A DNA stretch of 64,000 nucleotides. It comes from Microbacterium sulfonylureivorans. GTDB lineage: Bacteria; Actinomycetota; Actinomycetes; Actinomycetales; Microbacteriaceae. The stretch is from positions 1,984,001 to 2,048,000 of the forward strand of contig NZ_RJAD01000001.1 of the NCBI RefSeq assembly GCF_003999995.1, given 5' to 3'. Made by a program: the position numbers and the translations under genes. This document shows positions 45,172-55,328 of this stretch, one piece after another. The stretch's first letter is position 1, and each line of letters begins with the position of its first letter. The notes beneath the pieces were generated by a model. That model saw nothing but the letters and a program-made list of their open reading frames with translations, had not been told where the DNA came from and ran no database searches.

Positions 45172-45502
45172 GTTCCACATTCCGGCGCCTCTTTTGGCGT
45201 GCACCGGATCACTGCCAGGGCAGTGCATAGGCGGCGCGAAAGCGCAGGGTCCTAGGCCGCGGGCAGCAAGAACCACCACATCTCAAACCCCCTCCATCAC
45301 GAGAGTGTCCCTCTCGCGTGCGAGCGGGTGGCGGATGCCGGGAGCAGCGTTTCGGCGAGGCATCCGGATTGACATCAGAACAGCGGTGCAGCAACGCACT
45401 GCGACAGCAGTGCAGAAGTGCCCTGGCGCGCGAGCGCCACCGTGCGTCCAATGCCCTCGGGGAATTCGAGCCGGTATGACGCGTAAAGAGAGAGAGCAGA
45501 CA
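45172..45502 (+). promoter_or_regulatory. Long structured leader of the S10 operon
   Basis: About 330 untranslated bases precede rpsJ. Hairpins include TCCGG-CGCC...GGCG-CCGGA (45181-45208), ACTGCC/GGCAGT (45211-45224) and a perfect 7-bp GCACTGC/GCAGTGC (45396-45413). No protein-coding signal was found. In E. coli the S10 leader mediates L4 autoregulation; a similar role here is possible but not shown by sequence. Confidence 0.45.
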
Positions 45503-45811
45503 ATGGCGGGACAGAAGATCCGCATTCGCCTGAAGTCGTACGACCACGCCGGGCTTGACTCGTCGGCGCGCAAGATCGTCGACACCGTGACCCGTGCGGG
45601 CGCGACCGTCGTGGGCCCCGTGCCCCTTCCGACCGAGAAGAACGTCGTGTGCGTCATCCGGTCGCCCCACAAGTACAAGGACAGCCGCGAGCACTTCGAG
45701 ATGCGCACCCACAAGCGTCTGATCGACATCATCGACCCGACGCCCAAGGCCGTCGACTCGCTGATGCGCCTTGACCTGCCGGCCGATGTCAACATCGAGA
45801 TCAAGCTCTGA
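45503..45811 (+). CDS. rpsJ: 30S ribosomal protein S10
   Basis: A 102-residue protein of normal length with [18 protein letters not shown], and [11 protein letters not shown] motifs. S10 sits in the 30S head and, as NusE, joins antitermination complexes. The ATG follows AGAGAGAG. First gene of the S10 operon; the frame is open far upstream but the homologous start is unambiguous. Confidence 0.97.
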   Translation: MAGQKIRIRLKSYDHAGLDSSARKIVDTVTRAGATVVGPVPLPTEKNVVCVIRSPHKYKDSREHFEMRTHKRLIDIIDPTPKAVDSLMRLDLPADVNIEIKL

Positions 45812-45819
45812 GGTTCGAC

Positions 45820-46479
45820 ATGGCTGACATCAACAACAAGATTTCGAAGGGCCTGCTGGGCACCAAGCTCGGCATGACCCAGGTTTGGGATGAGAACGGC
45901 AAGCTCGTTCCCGTCACCGTCATCGAGGTTGCCCCGAACGTGGTCACCCAGGTTCGCACCCCCGAGAAGGACGGCTACAAGGCCGTCCAGATCGCCTACG
46001 GCCAGATCGACCCCCGTAAGGTCAACCAGCCGCTGACGGCTCACTTCGAGGCCGCAGGCGTGACGCCGCGTCGCCACCTCACCGAGGTGCGCACCGCTGA
46101 CGCCGGCGACTACTCGCTCGGTCAGGAGCTCACGGTCGACGCCACCTTCGAGGCCGGCCAGCTGGTCGACGTCGTCGGCACGAGCAAGGGCAAGGGCTTC
46201 GCCGGTGTCATGAAGCGTCACAACTTCAAGGGCATGGGCGCCTCGCACGGTGCACACCGCAACCACCGCAAGCCCGGTTCGATCGGCGCATCGTCGACCC
46301 CGAGCCGCGTCTTCAAGGGCATGCGCATGGCCGGCCGTATGGGTGGCGAGCGCGTGACCGTCCTCAACCTGAAGGTGCACGCCATCGACGCCGAGAAGGG
46401 TCTGCTGCTCGTCAAGGGCGCCGTCCCCGGTGCTCGTGGCCGCATCGTCTACGTCCGCAACGCAGTGAAGGGGGCCTGA
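45820..46479 (+). CDS. rplC: 50S ribosomal protein L3
   Basis: Full-length L3 of 219 residues, starting near the peptidyl-transferase centre binding region. [18 protein letters not shown] is the N-terminal signature and [17 protein letters not shown] with [17 protein letters not shown] the loop that reaches the active centre. Eight bases after rpsJ. Confidence 0.98.
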   Translation: MADINNKISKGLLGTKLGMTQVWDENGKLVPVTVIEVAPNVVTQVRTPEKDGYKAVQIAYGQIDPRKVNQPLTAHFEAAGVTPRRHLTEVRTADAGDYSLGQELTVDATFEAGQLVDVVGTSKGKGFAGVMKRHNFKGMGASHGAHRNHRKPGSIGASSTPSRVFKGMRMAGRMGGERVTVLNLKVHAIDAEKGLLLVKGAVPGARGRIVYVRNAVKGA

Positions 46480-46483
46480 GCAT

Positions 46484-47146
46484 ATGGCTGACTCGACTCT
46501 CGCGCTCGACGTCCACAAGGCCGATGGCAAGAAGGCCGGCTCCGTTGAGCTGCCCGCCGCGATCTTCGACGTCAAGACGAACATCCCGCTGATCCACCAG
46601 GTCGTCGTCGCGCAGCGCGCGGCGGCTCGCCAGGGCACCCACTCGACCAAGCGTCGCGGTGAGGTCTCGGGCGCCGGCCGCAAGCCCTTCAAGCAGAAGG
46701 GCACGGGTAACGCCCGTCAGGGCTCGATCCGTGCGCCGCACATGACCGGTGGTGGCATCGTCCACGGACCGAAGCCGCGCGACTACTCGCAGCGCACCCC
46801 CAAGAAGATGATCGCGGCTGCCCTCCTGGGCTCGCTCAGCGACCGTGCTCGTGGTGGCCGTCTGCACATCGTCGACTCCTTCGGCATCGAGGGTGCTCCG
46901 TCCACGAAGGCCGCCGCTGCGGTTCTCGCGGCGCTCGCCCCGACCAAGAACGTCATGGTCGTCATCACCCGTGATGACGAGCTCAGCATCCTGAGCGTCC
47001 GCAACCTCGCGTACGTCCACGTGCTGTACTTCGACCAGCTGAACGCCTACGACGTGCTCGTCTCGGACGACATCGTCTTCACCAAGGCCGCCTACGACGG
47101 ATTCGTCGCGTCGAAGGCCGGCTCCACCGAGGAGGTCTCGGCATGA
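46484..47146 (+). CDS. rplD: 50S ribosomal protein L4
   Basis: Full-length L4 (220 residues). The extended loop [20 protein letters not shown] lines the exit tunnel and is the site of macrolide-resistance mutations elsewhere; it looks wild-type here. Its stop overlaps the rplW start (ATGA). Confidence 0.97.
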   Translation: MADSTLALDVHKADGKKAGSVELPAAIFDVKTNIPLIHQVVVAQRAAARQGTHSTKRRGEVSGAGRKPFKQKGTGNARQGSIRAPHMTGGGIVHGPKPRDYSQRTPKKMIAAALLGSLSDRARGGRLHIVDSFGIEGAPSTKAAAAVLAALAPTKNVMVVITRDDELSILSVRNLAYVHVLYFDQLNAYDVLVSDDIVFTKAAYDGFVASKAGSTEEVSA

Positions 47147-47442
47147 CCGCCGTGAACAAGGACCCGCGCGACATCATCCTGAAGCCGGTCGTCTCCGAGA
47201 AGAGCTACGGGCTCATCGACGAGGGCAAGTACACGTTCCTCGTGGACCCCCGCGCTTCGAAGACCGAGATCAAGCTCGCCATCGAGAAGATCTTCGGCGT
47301 CAAGGTCGCAGCGGTCAACACGCTCAACCGCGTCGGCAAGGCCCGCCGCACCCGCTTCGGCACCGGCAAGCGCAAGGACACCAAGCGCGCCATCGTGACC
47401 CTGAAGTCGGGCACCATCGACATCTTCACGGCAGTCGGCTGA
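47143..47442 (+). CDS. rplW: 50S ribosomal protein L23
   Basis: A 99-residue protein with [20 protein letters not shown] and [17 protein letters not shown]23 forms the docking site for trigger factor and SRP at the exit tunnel. Coupled to rplD by a 4-base overlap. Confidence 0.97.
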   Translation: MTAVNKDPRDIILKPVVSEKSYGLIDEGKYTFLVDPRASKTEIKLAIEKIFGVKVAAVNTLNRVGKARRTRFGTGKRKDTKRAIVTLKSGTIDIFTAVG

Positions 47443-47466
47443 CGGTCGGGATAGAGGACTAGAGAT

Positions 47467-48306
<840 letters not shown>

Positions 48307-48318
48307 GAGTAGAGGAAG

Positions 48319-48600
48319 ATGCCACGCAGTCTTAAGAAGGGCCCCTTCGTCGACGAGCACCTGCTTCGCAAGGTCGTCGTCCAGAACGAAGCCGGTTCCA
48401 AGAACGTCATCAAGACCTGGTCGCGCCGTTCCATGATCGTTCCGGTCATGCTCGGTCACACCATCGCCGTCCACGACGGTCGCAAGCACATCCCCGTGTT
48501 CGTGACCGAGAGCATGGTCGGCCACAAACTGGGCGAATTCGCGCCCACCCGCACCTTCCGCGGCCACGTGAAGGACGACAAGAAGGGCCGTCGCCGCTAA
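48319..48600 (+). CDS. rpsS: 30S ribosomal protein S19
   Basis: A 93-residue protein with [15 protein letters not shown] at the start and the family motif [17 protein letters not shown]. Binds S13 and 16S rRNA in the 30S head. AGGAAG lies before the ATG. Confidence 0.98.
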   Translation: MPRSLKKGPFVDEHLLRKVVVQNEAGSKNVIKTWSRRSMIVPVMLGHTIAVHDGRKHIPVFVTESMVGHKLGEFAPTRTFRGHVKDDKKGRRR

Positions 48601-48625
48601 GGCGGGGACGAAAGAGGAGAGAGAA

Positions 48626-49024
48626 ATGGTGGAGTCCATCGCACGTGTGCGACACATCCGCGTGACCCCTCAGAAGGCTCGTCGTGTCGTCGCCCTCATC
48701 AAGGGCAAGCAGGCCGAGGAGGCCCTGGCCATCCTCAAGTTCGCGCCGCAGAGCGCGAGCGAGCCGATCTACAAGCTCGTCGCCTCGGCGATCGCGAACG
48801 CTCGCGTGAAGGCCGACAAGGACGGCGAGTACCTGGACGAGCAGGACCTGTACGTGGCCAACGCGTACGTCGACGAGGGCACGACGCTCAAGCGTTTCCA
48901 GCCCCGTGCACAGGGTCGCGCGTTCCAGATCAAGAAGCGCACGAGCCACATCACGGTCGTGCTCTCGACGCCCGAGGTCGCTGAGGCGGCACCGGCTGCC
49001 ACGACGAAGAAGGCGAGCAAGTAA
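48626..49024 (+). CDS. rplV: 50S ribosomal protein L22
   Basis: 132 residues. The core ([19 protein letters not shown] to [10 protein letters not shown]) has normal length; a tail of about 20 residues rich in Ala, Thr and Lys is added. AGGAGAGAG precedes the ATG. Stop and next start overlap as TAATG. Confidence 0.97.
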   Translation: MVESIARVRHIRVTPQKARRVVALIKGKQAEEALAILKFAPQSASEPIYKLVASAIANARVKADKDGEYLDEQDLYVANAYVDEGTTLKRFQPRAQGRAFQIKKRTSHITVVLSTPEVAEAAPAATTKKASK

Positions 49025-49776
49025 TGGGCCAGAAGGTCAACCCGTACGGCTTCCGCCTCGGCATCACCACGGACCACGTGTCGCGTTGGTTCTCGGACTC
49101 GACGAAGCCCGGACAGCGCTACGCCGACTACGTGGCCGAGGACATCAAGATCCGTCGCCTGCTGACGACGTCGCTCGACCGCGCCGGCGTCAGCAACATC
49201 GAGATCGAGCGCACGCGTGACCGCGTCCGCGTCGACATCCACACCGCCCGCCCGGGCATCGTGATCGGCCGCCGCGGCGCCGAGGCCGAGCGCATCCGCG
49301 CCGACCTCGAGAAGCTCACCGGCAAGCAGATCCAGCTGAACATCCTCGAGGTCAAGAACCCCGAGGCCGATGCTCAGCTCGTCGCACAGGGCATCGCCGA
49401 GCAGCTCAGCGCCCGCGTGGCTTTCCGCCGCGCGATGCGCAAGGGCCTGCAGGGTGCTCAGCGTGCCGGCGCCAAGGGCGTCCGCATCCAGGTCTCCGGC
49501 CGCCTCGGCGGCGCTGAGATGAGCCGTTCGGAGTTCTACCGCGAGGGTCGTGTGCCGCTGCACACGCTGCGCGCGAACATCGACTACGGCTTCTACGAGG
49601 CGAAGACCACCTTCGGCCGCATCGGCGTGAAGGTCTGGATCTACAAGGGCGACCTCACCAACAAGGAACTCGCGCGCGAGCAGGCCAACGCGCCGAAGTC
49701 GTCGCGTGACCGCAACGACCGTCCGCGTCGTGGCCCCCGCAACGAGGCCCCCGTCGCAGAAGGAGCATCGGCGTAA
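49024..49776 (+). CDS. rpsC: 30S ribosomal protein S3
   Basis: 250 residues with the KH-domain loop [15 protein letters not shown] and the C-terminal domain motif [11 protein letters not shown] basic/acidic tail of about 30 residues ([18 protein letters not shown]) extends beyond the E. coli length, as usual in actinobacteria. Confidence 0.98.
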   Translation: MGQKVNPYGFRLGITTDHVSRWFSDSTKPGQRYADYVAEDIKIRRLLTTSLDRAGVSNIEIERTRDRVRVDIHTARPGIVIGRRGAEAERIRADLEKLTGKQIQLNILEVKNPEADAQLVAQGIAEQLSARVAFRRAMRKGLQGAQRAGAKGVRIQVSGRLGGAEMSRSEFYREGRVPLHTLRANIDYGFYEAKTTFGRIGVKVWIYKGDLTNKELAREQANAPKSSRDRNDRPRRGPRNEAPVAEGASA

Positions 49777-50195
49777 TGCTTATCCCCCGCAAGGTCAAGT
49801 ACCGCAAGCAGCACCACCCGGGTCGCTCGGGCCAGGCCACCGGTGGCACCAAGGTGTCGTTCGGTGAGTTCGGCATCCAGGCCCTCACCCCCGCTTACGT
49901 GACGAACCGTCAGATCGAGTCCGCTCGTATCGCGATGACGCGTCACATCAAGCGTGGCGGAAAGGTGTGGATCAACATCTACCCCGACCGTCCGCTCACG
50001 AAGAAGCCGGCCGAAACCCGCATGGGTTCCGGTAAGGGTTCGCCGGAGTGGTGGGTCGCGAACGTCAAGCCGGGTCGCGTCCTCTTCGAGGTCGCCGGCG
50101 TCAACGAGGAACTCGCTCGTGAGGCCCTGACCCGTGCAATCCACAAGCTGCCTCTCAAGGCACGCATCATCAAGCGCGAGGAGGGCGACGCGTAA
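49776..50195 (+). CDS. rplP: 50S ribosomal protein L16
   Basis: 139 residues with [17 protein letters not shown], the family signature [20 protein letters not shown] and the [14 protein letters not shown] loop. Start and stop overlap both neighbours by one base (TAATG). Confidence 0.98.
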   Translation: MLIPRKVKYRKQHHPGRSGQATGGTKVSFGEFGIQALTPAYVTNRQIESARIAMTRHIKRGGKVWINIYPDRPLTKKPAETRMGSGKGSPEWWVANVKPGRVLFEVAGVNEELAREALTRAIHKLPLKARIIKREEGDA

Positions 50196-50509
50196 TGGCG
50201 ATCGGCACCAAGACGCTCGCTCCGAGCGAGCTCGACACGTTCGAAGACCAGCGCCTCGTCGAGGAGCTGCGCAAGGCCAAGGAAGAGCTGTTCAACCTGC
50301 GCTTCCAGTCGGCCACCGGCCAGCTCGAGAGCCACGGCCGCATCCGTGCGGTCAAGCGCGACATCGCGCGGCTCTACACCGTGATCCGTGAGCGCGAGCT
50401 CGGCATCCGTGCCACGCCCGCGCCGCTGGAGACCACGACGAAGGCGAAGAAGACGAAGGCCAAGAAGGCGGATGCCGCTGACGAGGCCGTGAAGGAAGAG
50501 GCCGAGTGA
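50195..50509 (+). CDS. rpmC: 50S ribosomal protein L29 with C-terminal extension
   Basis: The first 75 residues are L29 ([19 protein letters not shown] to [15 protein letters not shown]). About 30 further residues rich in Ala, Lys, Thr and Glu ([20 protein letters not shown]) make it 104 long against the usual 65-80. The tail composition matches extensions on S17 and L15 in the same operon. Confidence 0.95.
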   Translation: MAIGTKTLAPSELDTFEDQRLVEELRKAKEELFNLRFQSATGQLESHGRIRAVKRDIARLYTVIRERELGIRATPAPLETTTKAKKTKAKKADAADEAVKEEAE

Positions 50510-50886
50510 TGGCTGAGACCACCGAAAAGAAGGCGCCCGCCAAGAAGGCTCCCGCCAAGGCGGCTGCCGCCGAGGTCGCGCCCGTCCAGGCTGCGGGTCA
50601 CGAGTCGTCCGCGCACGATGTGCGCGACGCCGACGCGCGTGGCTACCGCAAGTCGCGCCGCGGCTACGTCGTGAGCGACAAGATGGACAAGACGATCGTC
50701 GTCGAGGTCGAGGACCGCGTTAAGCACCCCCTCTACGGCAAGGTCATCCGTCGTACGTCGAAGGTCAAGGCGCACGACGAGGGCAACACCGCCGGCATCG
50801 GCGACCTCGTCCTCATCAACGAGACCCGCCCGCTGAGCGCCACCAAGCGCTGGCGCCTGGTCGAGATCCTCGAGAAGGCCAAGTAA
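50509..50886 (+). CDS. rpsQ: 30S ribosomal protein S17 with N-terminal extension
   Basis: The S17 core starts near residue 45 ([20 protein letters not shown]) and ends normally. It is preceded by about 45 residues, first a [16 protein letters not shown] run, then a less biased stretch. ATG 50509 is used, since the adjacent GTG (50506) overlaps; the coding start overlaps the rpmC stop by one base. Confidence 0.95.
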   Translation: MAETTEKKAPAKKAPAKAAAAEVAPVQAAGHESSAHDVRDADARGYRKSRRGYVVSDKMDKTIVVEVEDRVKHPLYGKVIRRTSKVKAHDEGNTAGIGDLVLINETRPLSATKRWRLVEILEKAK

Positions 50887-50921
50887 GCCCTCGGGCTGGC
50901 TTGGAACCCAAGGAGTAACAA

Positions 50922-51290
50922 GTGATTCAGCAGGAGTCCCGCCTGAAGGTCGCCGACAACACCGGCGCCAAGGAGCTGCTCACGATCCGCGTGCTCGGTG
51001 GCTCGCACCGCCGGTACGCCGGTCTGGGCGACATCATCGTGGCCACGGTGAAGGATGCGATCCCCGGCGGCAACGTGAAGAAGGGCGACGTGGTCAAGGC
51101 CGTCGTCGTCCGCACCAAGAAGGAGACCCGTCGTCCCGACGGCTCGTACATCAAGTTCGACGAGAACGCCGCCGTGATCCTGAAGAGCGACGGGGAGCCC
51201 CGCGGCACCCGCATCTTCGGACCGGTCGGTCGTGAGCTTCGCGACAAGAAGTTCATGAAGATCGTCTCGCTCGCGCCGGAGGTCATTTAG
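50922..51290 (+). CDS. rplN: 50S ribosomal protein L14
   Basis: 122 residues, normal length, with [18 protein letters not shown] and [20 protein letters not shown] start with a consensus AAGGAG. First gene of the spc operon segment. Confidence 0.98.
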   Translation: MIQQESRLKVADNTGAKELLTIRVLGGSHRRYAGLGDIIVATVKDAIPGGNVKKGDVVKAVVVRTKKETRRPDGSYIKFDENAAVILKSDGEPRGTRIFGPVGRELRDKKFMKIVSLAPEVI

Positions 51291-51292
51291 TC

Positions 51293-51652
51293 ATGGCGAA
51301 GATCAAGAAGGGCGACCTGGTTCAGGTCATCTCGGGCGCCAAGCCCGAGCGCGGCGGCGATCGCGGCAAGCAGGGCAAGGTCCTCGAGGTCCTCGTCGAG
51401 CAGAACCGCGTCATCGTCGAGGGCGTGAACTACGTCACCAAGCACACGCGTGTGGGCCAGACCCAGCGCGGCACCAAGACGGGCGGCATCGAGACCTTCG
51501 AAGCCCCCATCCACATCTCCAACGTCGCCGTCGTCGACCCCTCGACCAAGAAGCCGACCAAGGTCGGCCACCGGGTCGAGGAGCAGACGAAGGACGGCGT
51601 GAAGCGCACCGTCCGCGTGCGCTTCGCCAAGAAGTCAGGCAAGGACCTCTGA
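51293..51652 (+). CDS. rplX: 50S ribosomal protein L24
   Basis: 119 residues with [20 protein letters not shown] and [17 protein letters not shown] (KOW domain). L24 starts assembly of the large subunit. Three bases separate it from rplN. Confidence 0.97.
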   Translation: MAKIKKGDLVQVISGAKPERGGDRGKQGKVLEVLVEQNRVIVEGVNYVTKHTRVGQTQRGTKTGGIETFEAPIHISNVAVVDPSTKKPTKVGHRVEEQTKDGVKRTVRVRFAKKSGKDL

Positions 51653-51654
51653 AT

Positions 51655-52245
51655 ATGAGCACCGCCACTGCCGCGGCGGCTGGCAAGATCCAGCCCCGCC
51701 TGAAGCAGAAGTACAACGCCGAGATCAAGAAGGCCCTGCAGGAGGAGTTCGGCTACCCGAACGTCATGCAGATCCCCGGTCTCGTCAAGGTCGTGGTGAA
51801 CACCGGTGTCGGCGAGGCAGCTCGCGACAGCAAGGTGATCGATGGCGCGGTCGACGACCTCACCAAGATCACCGGCCAGAAGCCGATCGTCACCAAGGCC
51901 CGCAAGTCCATCGCGCAGTTCAAGCTGCGCGAGGGCCAGGCCATCGGCGCGCACGTCACCCTCCGCGGCGACCGCGCGTGGGAGTTCGTGGACCGCCTCG
52001 TGAACCTCGCGCTGCCCCGCATCCGCGACTTCCGTGGTCTCTCGGGCGCTCAGTTCGACGGGAACGGCAACTACACGTTCGGTCTCCAGGAGCAGTCCGT
52101 GTTCCACGAGATCAACCAGGACAAGATCGACCGCGTCCGCGGGTTCGACATCACCGTGGTGACGTCGGCGAAGACGGATGCCGAGGGCCGGGCGCTCCTG
52201 CGTCACCTCGGCTTCCCGTTCCGCAACGAGGATGCTCAGGCCTGA
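51655..52245 (+). CDS. rplE: 50S ribosomal protein L5
   Basis: 196 residues with [16 protein letters not shown], the P-site loop [13 protein letters not shown] and the ending LLRHLGFPF. It contacts 5S rRNA. In many operons rpsN follows; here a perfect hairpin stands in its place and rpsH comes next. Confidence 0.98.
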   Translation: MSTATAAAAGKIQPRLKQKYNAEIKKALQEEFGYPNVMQIPGLVKVVVNTGVGEAARDSKVIDGAVDDLTKITGQKPIVTKARKSIAQFKLREGQAIGAHVTLRGDRAWEFVDRLVNLALPRIRDFRGLSGAQFDGNGNYTFGLQEQSVFHEINQDKIDRVRGFDITVVTSAKTDAEGRALLRHLGFPFRNEDAQA

Positions 52246-52256
52246 GCCGATGAAGT

Positions 52257-52281
52257 CCCCGGGAGCCGCCGGCTCCCGGGG
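52257..52281 (+). terminator. Perfect hairpin between rplE and rpsH
   Basis: An 11-bp perfect stem (CCCCGGGAGCC / GGCTCCCGGGG, loop GCC) starts 11 bases after rplE. It interrupts the spc operon exactly where rpsN (S14) is normally encoded. Confidence 0.65.
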
Positions 52282-52345
52282 CACTCATAGAAGGTCGTCT
52301 GTCGTGTAACGGCAGCCGAAACCTCATGAACAAAGGAATCAAGAA

Positions 52346-52744
52346 ATGACAATGACAGACCCGGTCGCAGACATGCTGACCCGTCTGCGCAACGCCAACT
52401 CGGCACACCACGACACCGTGTCGCTGCCGAGCTCGAAGCTCAAGACGCACATTGCCGCCATCCTCAAGCAGGAGGGCTACATCTCGGCTTGGGAGGTCAC
52501 CGATGCACGCGTCGGCCAGACCCTCACGCTGACCCTCAAGTACGGCCCGAACCGCGAGCGGTCGATCGCCGGCATCAAGCGCGTCTCGAAGCCCGGTCTT
52601 CGCGTCTACGCGAAGTCGACCGAGATCCCCACCGTCCTCGGTGGCCTCGGCGTCGCCATCCTTTCCACCTCCTCCGGTCTTCTCACCGACCGTCAGGCCG
52701 AGCAGAAGGGCGTGGGTGGGGAAGTCCTCGCCTACGTGTGGTGA
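52346..52744 (+). CDS. rpsH: 30S ribosomal protein S8
   Basis: 132 residues with [20 protein letters not shown] and the C-terminal signature [21 protein letters not shown]8 is the spc-operon repressor in E. coli. ATG 52346 has AAAGGA at 9 bases; an internal ATG at 52352 is the alternative. Confidence 0.97.
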   Translation: MTMTDPVADMLTRLRNANSAHHDTVSLPSSKLKTHIAAILKQEGYISAWEVTDARVGQTLTLTLKYGPNRERSIAGIKRVSKPGLRVYAKSTEIPTVLGGLGVAILSTSSGLLTDRQAEQKGVGGEVLAYVW

Positions 52745-52750
52745 TCTGAC

Positions 52751-53287
52751 ATGTCGCGAATCGGACGTCTCCCGATCGACATCCCCGCCGGTGTGACCAT
52801 CACGGTCGACGGCCAGGCTGTCGCGGTCAAGGGCCCCAAGGGCGAGCTCTCGCTCACCGTGGCGCGCCCCATCGAGGTCAAGGTCGAAGAGGGCCAGGTC
52901 GTCGTGACCCGTCCCGACGACGAGCGCGCTTCGCGCTCGCTGCACGGCCTGACCCGCACGCTCATCAACAACAACATCATCGGTGTCACCGAGGGCTACA
53001 CCAAGGGCCTCGAGGTCGTCGGTACGGGTTACCGCGTCGCCCAGAAGGGCAGCTCGGTCGAGTTCGCCCTCGGCTTCTCGCACCCCGTCCTCGTCGACCC
53101 GCCCGCGGGCATCACCTTCACGGTCGAGGGCAACAACAAGCTCACCGTGAGCGGCATCGACAAGCAGGCCGTCGGTGAGGCGGCTGCCAACATCCGCAAG
53201 ATCCGCAAGCCCGAGCCGTACAAGGGCAAGGGTGTGCGCTACGCCGGCGAGGTCGTTCGGCGCAAGGCCGGAAAGGCTGGTAAGTAA
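52751..53287 (+). CDS. rplF: 50S ribosomal protein L6
   Basis: 178 residues in two similar domains, with [15 protein letters not shown] at the start and the signature [19 protein letters not shown] at the end. Near the factor-binding site of the 50S subunit. Confidence 0.98.
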   Translation: MSRIGRLPIDIPAGVTITVDGQAVAVKGPKGELSLTVARPIEVKVEEGQVVVTRPDDERASRSLHGLTRTLINNNIIGVTEGYTKGLEVVGTGYRVAQKGSSVEFALGFSHPVLVDPPAGITFTVEGNNKLTVSGIDKQAVGEAAANIRKIRKPEPYKGKGVRYAGEVVRRKAGKAGK

Positions 53288-53289
53288 CC

Positions 53290-53649
53290 ATGGCTGTGAA
53301 GTCGAAGACCGACGCGCGTTCGCGTCGTCACGCCCGCCTTCGCAAGAAGGTCGTCGGCACCGAGCAGCGTCCGCGCCTCGTCGTCACCCGTTCGGCCCGC
53401 CACGTCTTCGTGCAGGTCGTGGACGACAGCAAGGGCCGCACCGTGGCCTCGGCCTCGACCCTCGAGACCGATCTGCGCACGTTCGACGGTGACAAGACCG
53501 CCAAGGCCCGCAAGGTCGGCGAGCTCGTCGCTGAGCGTGCGAAGGCCGCCGGCGTCTCGGACGTCGTGTTCGACCGCGGTGGCAACCGCTACGCGGGCCG
53601 TGTCGCGGCGATCGCCGACGGCGCTCGCGAAGGAGGTCTGAACCTGTGA
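53290..53649 (+). CDS. rplR: 50S ribosomal protein L18
   Basis: 119 residues with a basic N-terminus, [20 protein letters not shown] and the C-terminal [20 protein letters not shown]. Binds 5S rRNA. GTGA overlap with rpsE. Confidence 0.97.
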   Translation: MAVKSKTDARSRRHARLRKKVVGTEQRPRLVVTRSARHVFVQVVDDSKGRTVASASTLETDLRTFDGDKTAKARKVGELVAERAKAAGVSDVVFDRGGNRYAGRVAAIADGAREGGLNL

Positions 53650-54338
53650 GCGAAACAACCAACAACCCCGTGGAGACCGAAGTGACCGAGCAGGCTGCTG
53701 CCGCCACGACCACTGAGGCGCCCGCCGAGCGTGAGCGCGAGCCGCGTCGCGGCGGTCGCGAGCGCAACCAGAACCAGCGTGACCGCGGTTCGCGCGATGC
53801 CGACAAGAGCCAGTTCCTGGAGCGCGTCGTCACGATCAACCGCGTGTCGAAGGTCGTCAAGGGCGGTCGTCGCTTCAGCTTCACCGCGCTCGTCGTCGTC
53901 GGCGACGGAAACGGCGTCGTGGGTGTCGGCTACGGCAAGGCCCGTGAGGTGCCCCTGGCCATCTCGAAGGGTGTCGAAGAGGCCAAGCGCAACTTCTTCC
54001 GCGTGCCCCGCGTCGGCTCGACCATCCCGCACCCCGTGCAGGGTGAGGCCGCTGCCGGTGTGGTGCTCCTGCGCCCCGCCGGTGCAGGTACCGGTGTCAT
54101 CGCCGGTGGCCCGGTCCGCGCCGTCCTCGAGTGCGCAGGCATCCATGATGTCCTCTCGAAGTCGCTCGGCTCGTCGAACACGATCAACATCGTCCACGCG
54201 ACGGTGGAGGCCCTGAAGCAGCTCGAGGAGCCCCGTGCGGTCGCCGCGCGTCGCGGCCTCGAGTTCGACCAGGTCGCCCCCGCCCGTCTCGTCCGTGCCG
54301 AGGCCGAGGCCGCGGCTGCTGCGAAGGCAGGTGTCTGA
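53646..54338 (+). CDS. rpsE: 30S ribosomal protein S5 with N-terminal extension
   Basis: 230 residues. An unstructured N-terminal part of about 55 residues (Thr/Glu-rich, then Arg/Asn-rich [15 protein letters not shown]) precedes the S5 core, which has [20 protein letters not shown] and PASHPVQGE-type loop [20 protein letters not shown]. Starts GTG and is coupled on both sides. Confidence 0.97.
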   Translation: MSETTNNPVETEVTEQAAAATTTEAPAEREREPRRGGRERNQNQRDRGSRDADKSQFLERVVTINRVSKVVKGGRRFSFTALVVVGDGNGVVGVGYGKAREVPLAISKGVEEAKRNFFRVPRVGSTIPHPVQGEAAAGVVLLRPAGAGTGVIAGGPVRAVLECAGIHDVLSKSLGSSNTINIVHATVEALKQLEEPRAVAARRGLEFDQVAPARLVRAEAEAAAAAKAGV

Positions 54339-54523
54339 TGGCTGCGCGCCTGAAGGTTACCCAGGTCAAGTCCAAGGTGAGTGAGAAGCAGAACCAGCGT
54401 GACACGCTGCGTTCGCTCGGTCTCAAGCGGATCGGCGACTCGGTCGTCCGTCCCGACGACGCGCAGACGCGCGGCTACGTCAAGACCGTCGCACACCTCG
54501 TGAAGGTTGAGGAGATCGACTAA
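54338..54523 (+). CDS. rpmD: 50S ribosomal protein L30
   Basis: 61 residues with [20 protein letters not shown] and [13 protein letters not shown]. Normal length for bacterial L30. One-base overlaps on each side. Confidence 0.96.
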   Translation: MAARLKVTQVKSKVSEKQNQRDTLRSLGLKRIGDSVVRPDDAQTRGYVKTVAHLVKVEEID

Positions 54524-55227
54524 TGGCTGAGAAGGCCGAGAAGAACGAGGCCGTCGAGGCAGAGGCGAAGGCTCCTGCCAAGAAGGCTCCCGCCAAGAAG
54601 CCTGCCGCTGCGAAGGCGCCTGCAAAGGCCGCCGCCGACAAGCCGGCTGCCGCGAAGAAGGCACCCGCCAAGGCTCCTGCTGCGAAGGCCGACAAGGCCG
54701 ACGCCGCGGACAAGGCCGAGAAGGCGCCCGCCGCCAAGAAGGCTCCGGCGAAGAAGGCCGCTCCGAAGGCGGATGCTCCGGCATCGCGTCCCGGCGTGCT
54801 CAAGGTGCACCACCTGCGTCCCGTCCCGGGCTCGAACACCGCCAAGACCCGTGTCGGTCGTGGTGAGGGCTCCAAGGGCAAGACCGCCGGCCGTGGCACC
54901 AAGGGCCAGAAGGCCCGCTACCAGGTCAAGGTCGGCTTCGAGGGTGGGCAGATGCCGCTGCACATGCGCACCCCCAAGCTGCGCGGGTTCAAGAACCCGT
55001 TCCGCGTCGAGTACCAGGTCGTGAACCTGGACAAGCTCGCCGAGCTGTACCCGGCCGGTGGCGACGTGACCGTCGTCGACCTGGTCGCCAAGGGTGCGGT
55101 TCGCAAGAACGAGAAGGTCAAGGTGCTCGGCACCGGCGACATCTCGGTGAAGCTCAACGTGTCGGTCGACAAGGTCTCGGGTTCCGCCGAGCAGAAGATC
55201 GTCGCCGCGGGCGGCACCGTCAAGTAG
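54523..55227 (+). CDS. rplO: 50S ribosomal protein L15 with long lysine/alanine-rich extension
   Basis: 234 residues against the usual 146. Residues 1 to about 88 are a low-complexity tract made almost only of Ala, Lys, Pro, Asp and Glu (many APAKKAPAK units), like histone H1 tails. From [20 protein letters not shown] the sequence is ordinary L15 ([20 protein letters not shown]). The start ATG overlaps the rpmD stop, so the extension is certainly translated. A strong hairpin follows. Confidence 0.96.
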   Translation: MAEKAEKNEAVEAEAKAPAKKAPAKKPAAAKAPAKAAADKPAAAKKAPAKAPAAKADKADAADKAEKAPAAKKAPAKKAAPKADAPASRPGVLKVHHLRPVPGSNTAKTRVGRGEGSKGKTAGRGTKGQKARYQVKVGFEGGQMPLHMRTPKLRGFKNPFRVEYQVVNLDKLAELYPAGGDVTVVDLVAKGAVRKNEKVKVLGTGDISVKLNVSVDKVSGSAEQKIVAAGGTVK

Positions 55228-55238
55228 TACACACAGTC

Positions 55239-55264
55239 GGGGGTCGGAGCTTGCTCCGACCCCC
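55239..55264 (+). terminator. Hairpin between rplO and secY
   Basis: A perfect stem of 11-12 bp (arms 55239-55250 and 55253-55264) starts 11 bases after rplO. It would partly separate secY-adk-map from the ribosomal genes. Confidence 0.65.
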
Positions 55265-55328
55265 GCTGGGTTACCCTGGACGTCGGCACGTCGCCGTGCG
55301 GGCCGGCATCCCCTCTGGAGGCATCCTC

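Noticed and set aside
45369..45374. A perfect TTGACA in the S10 leader
   Set aside because: No TANNNT-like -10 box lies 16-18 bases downstream.
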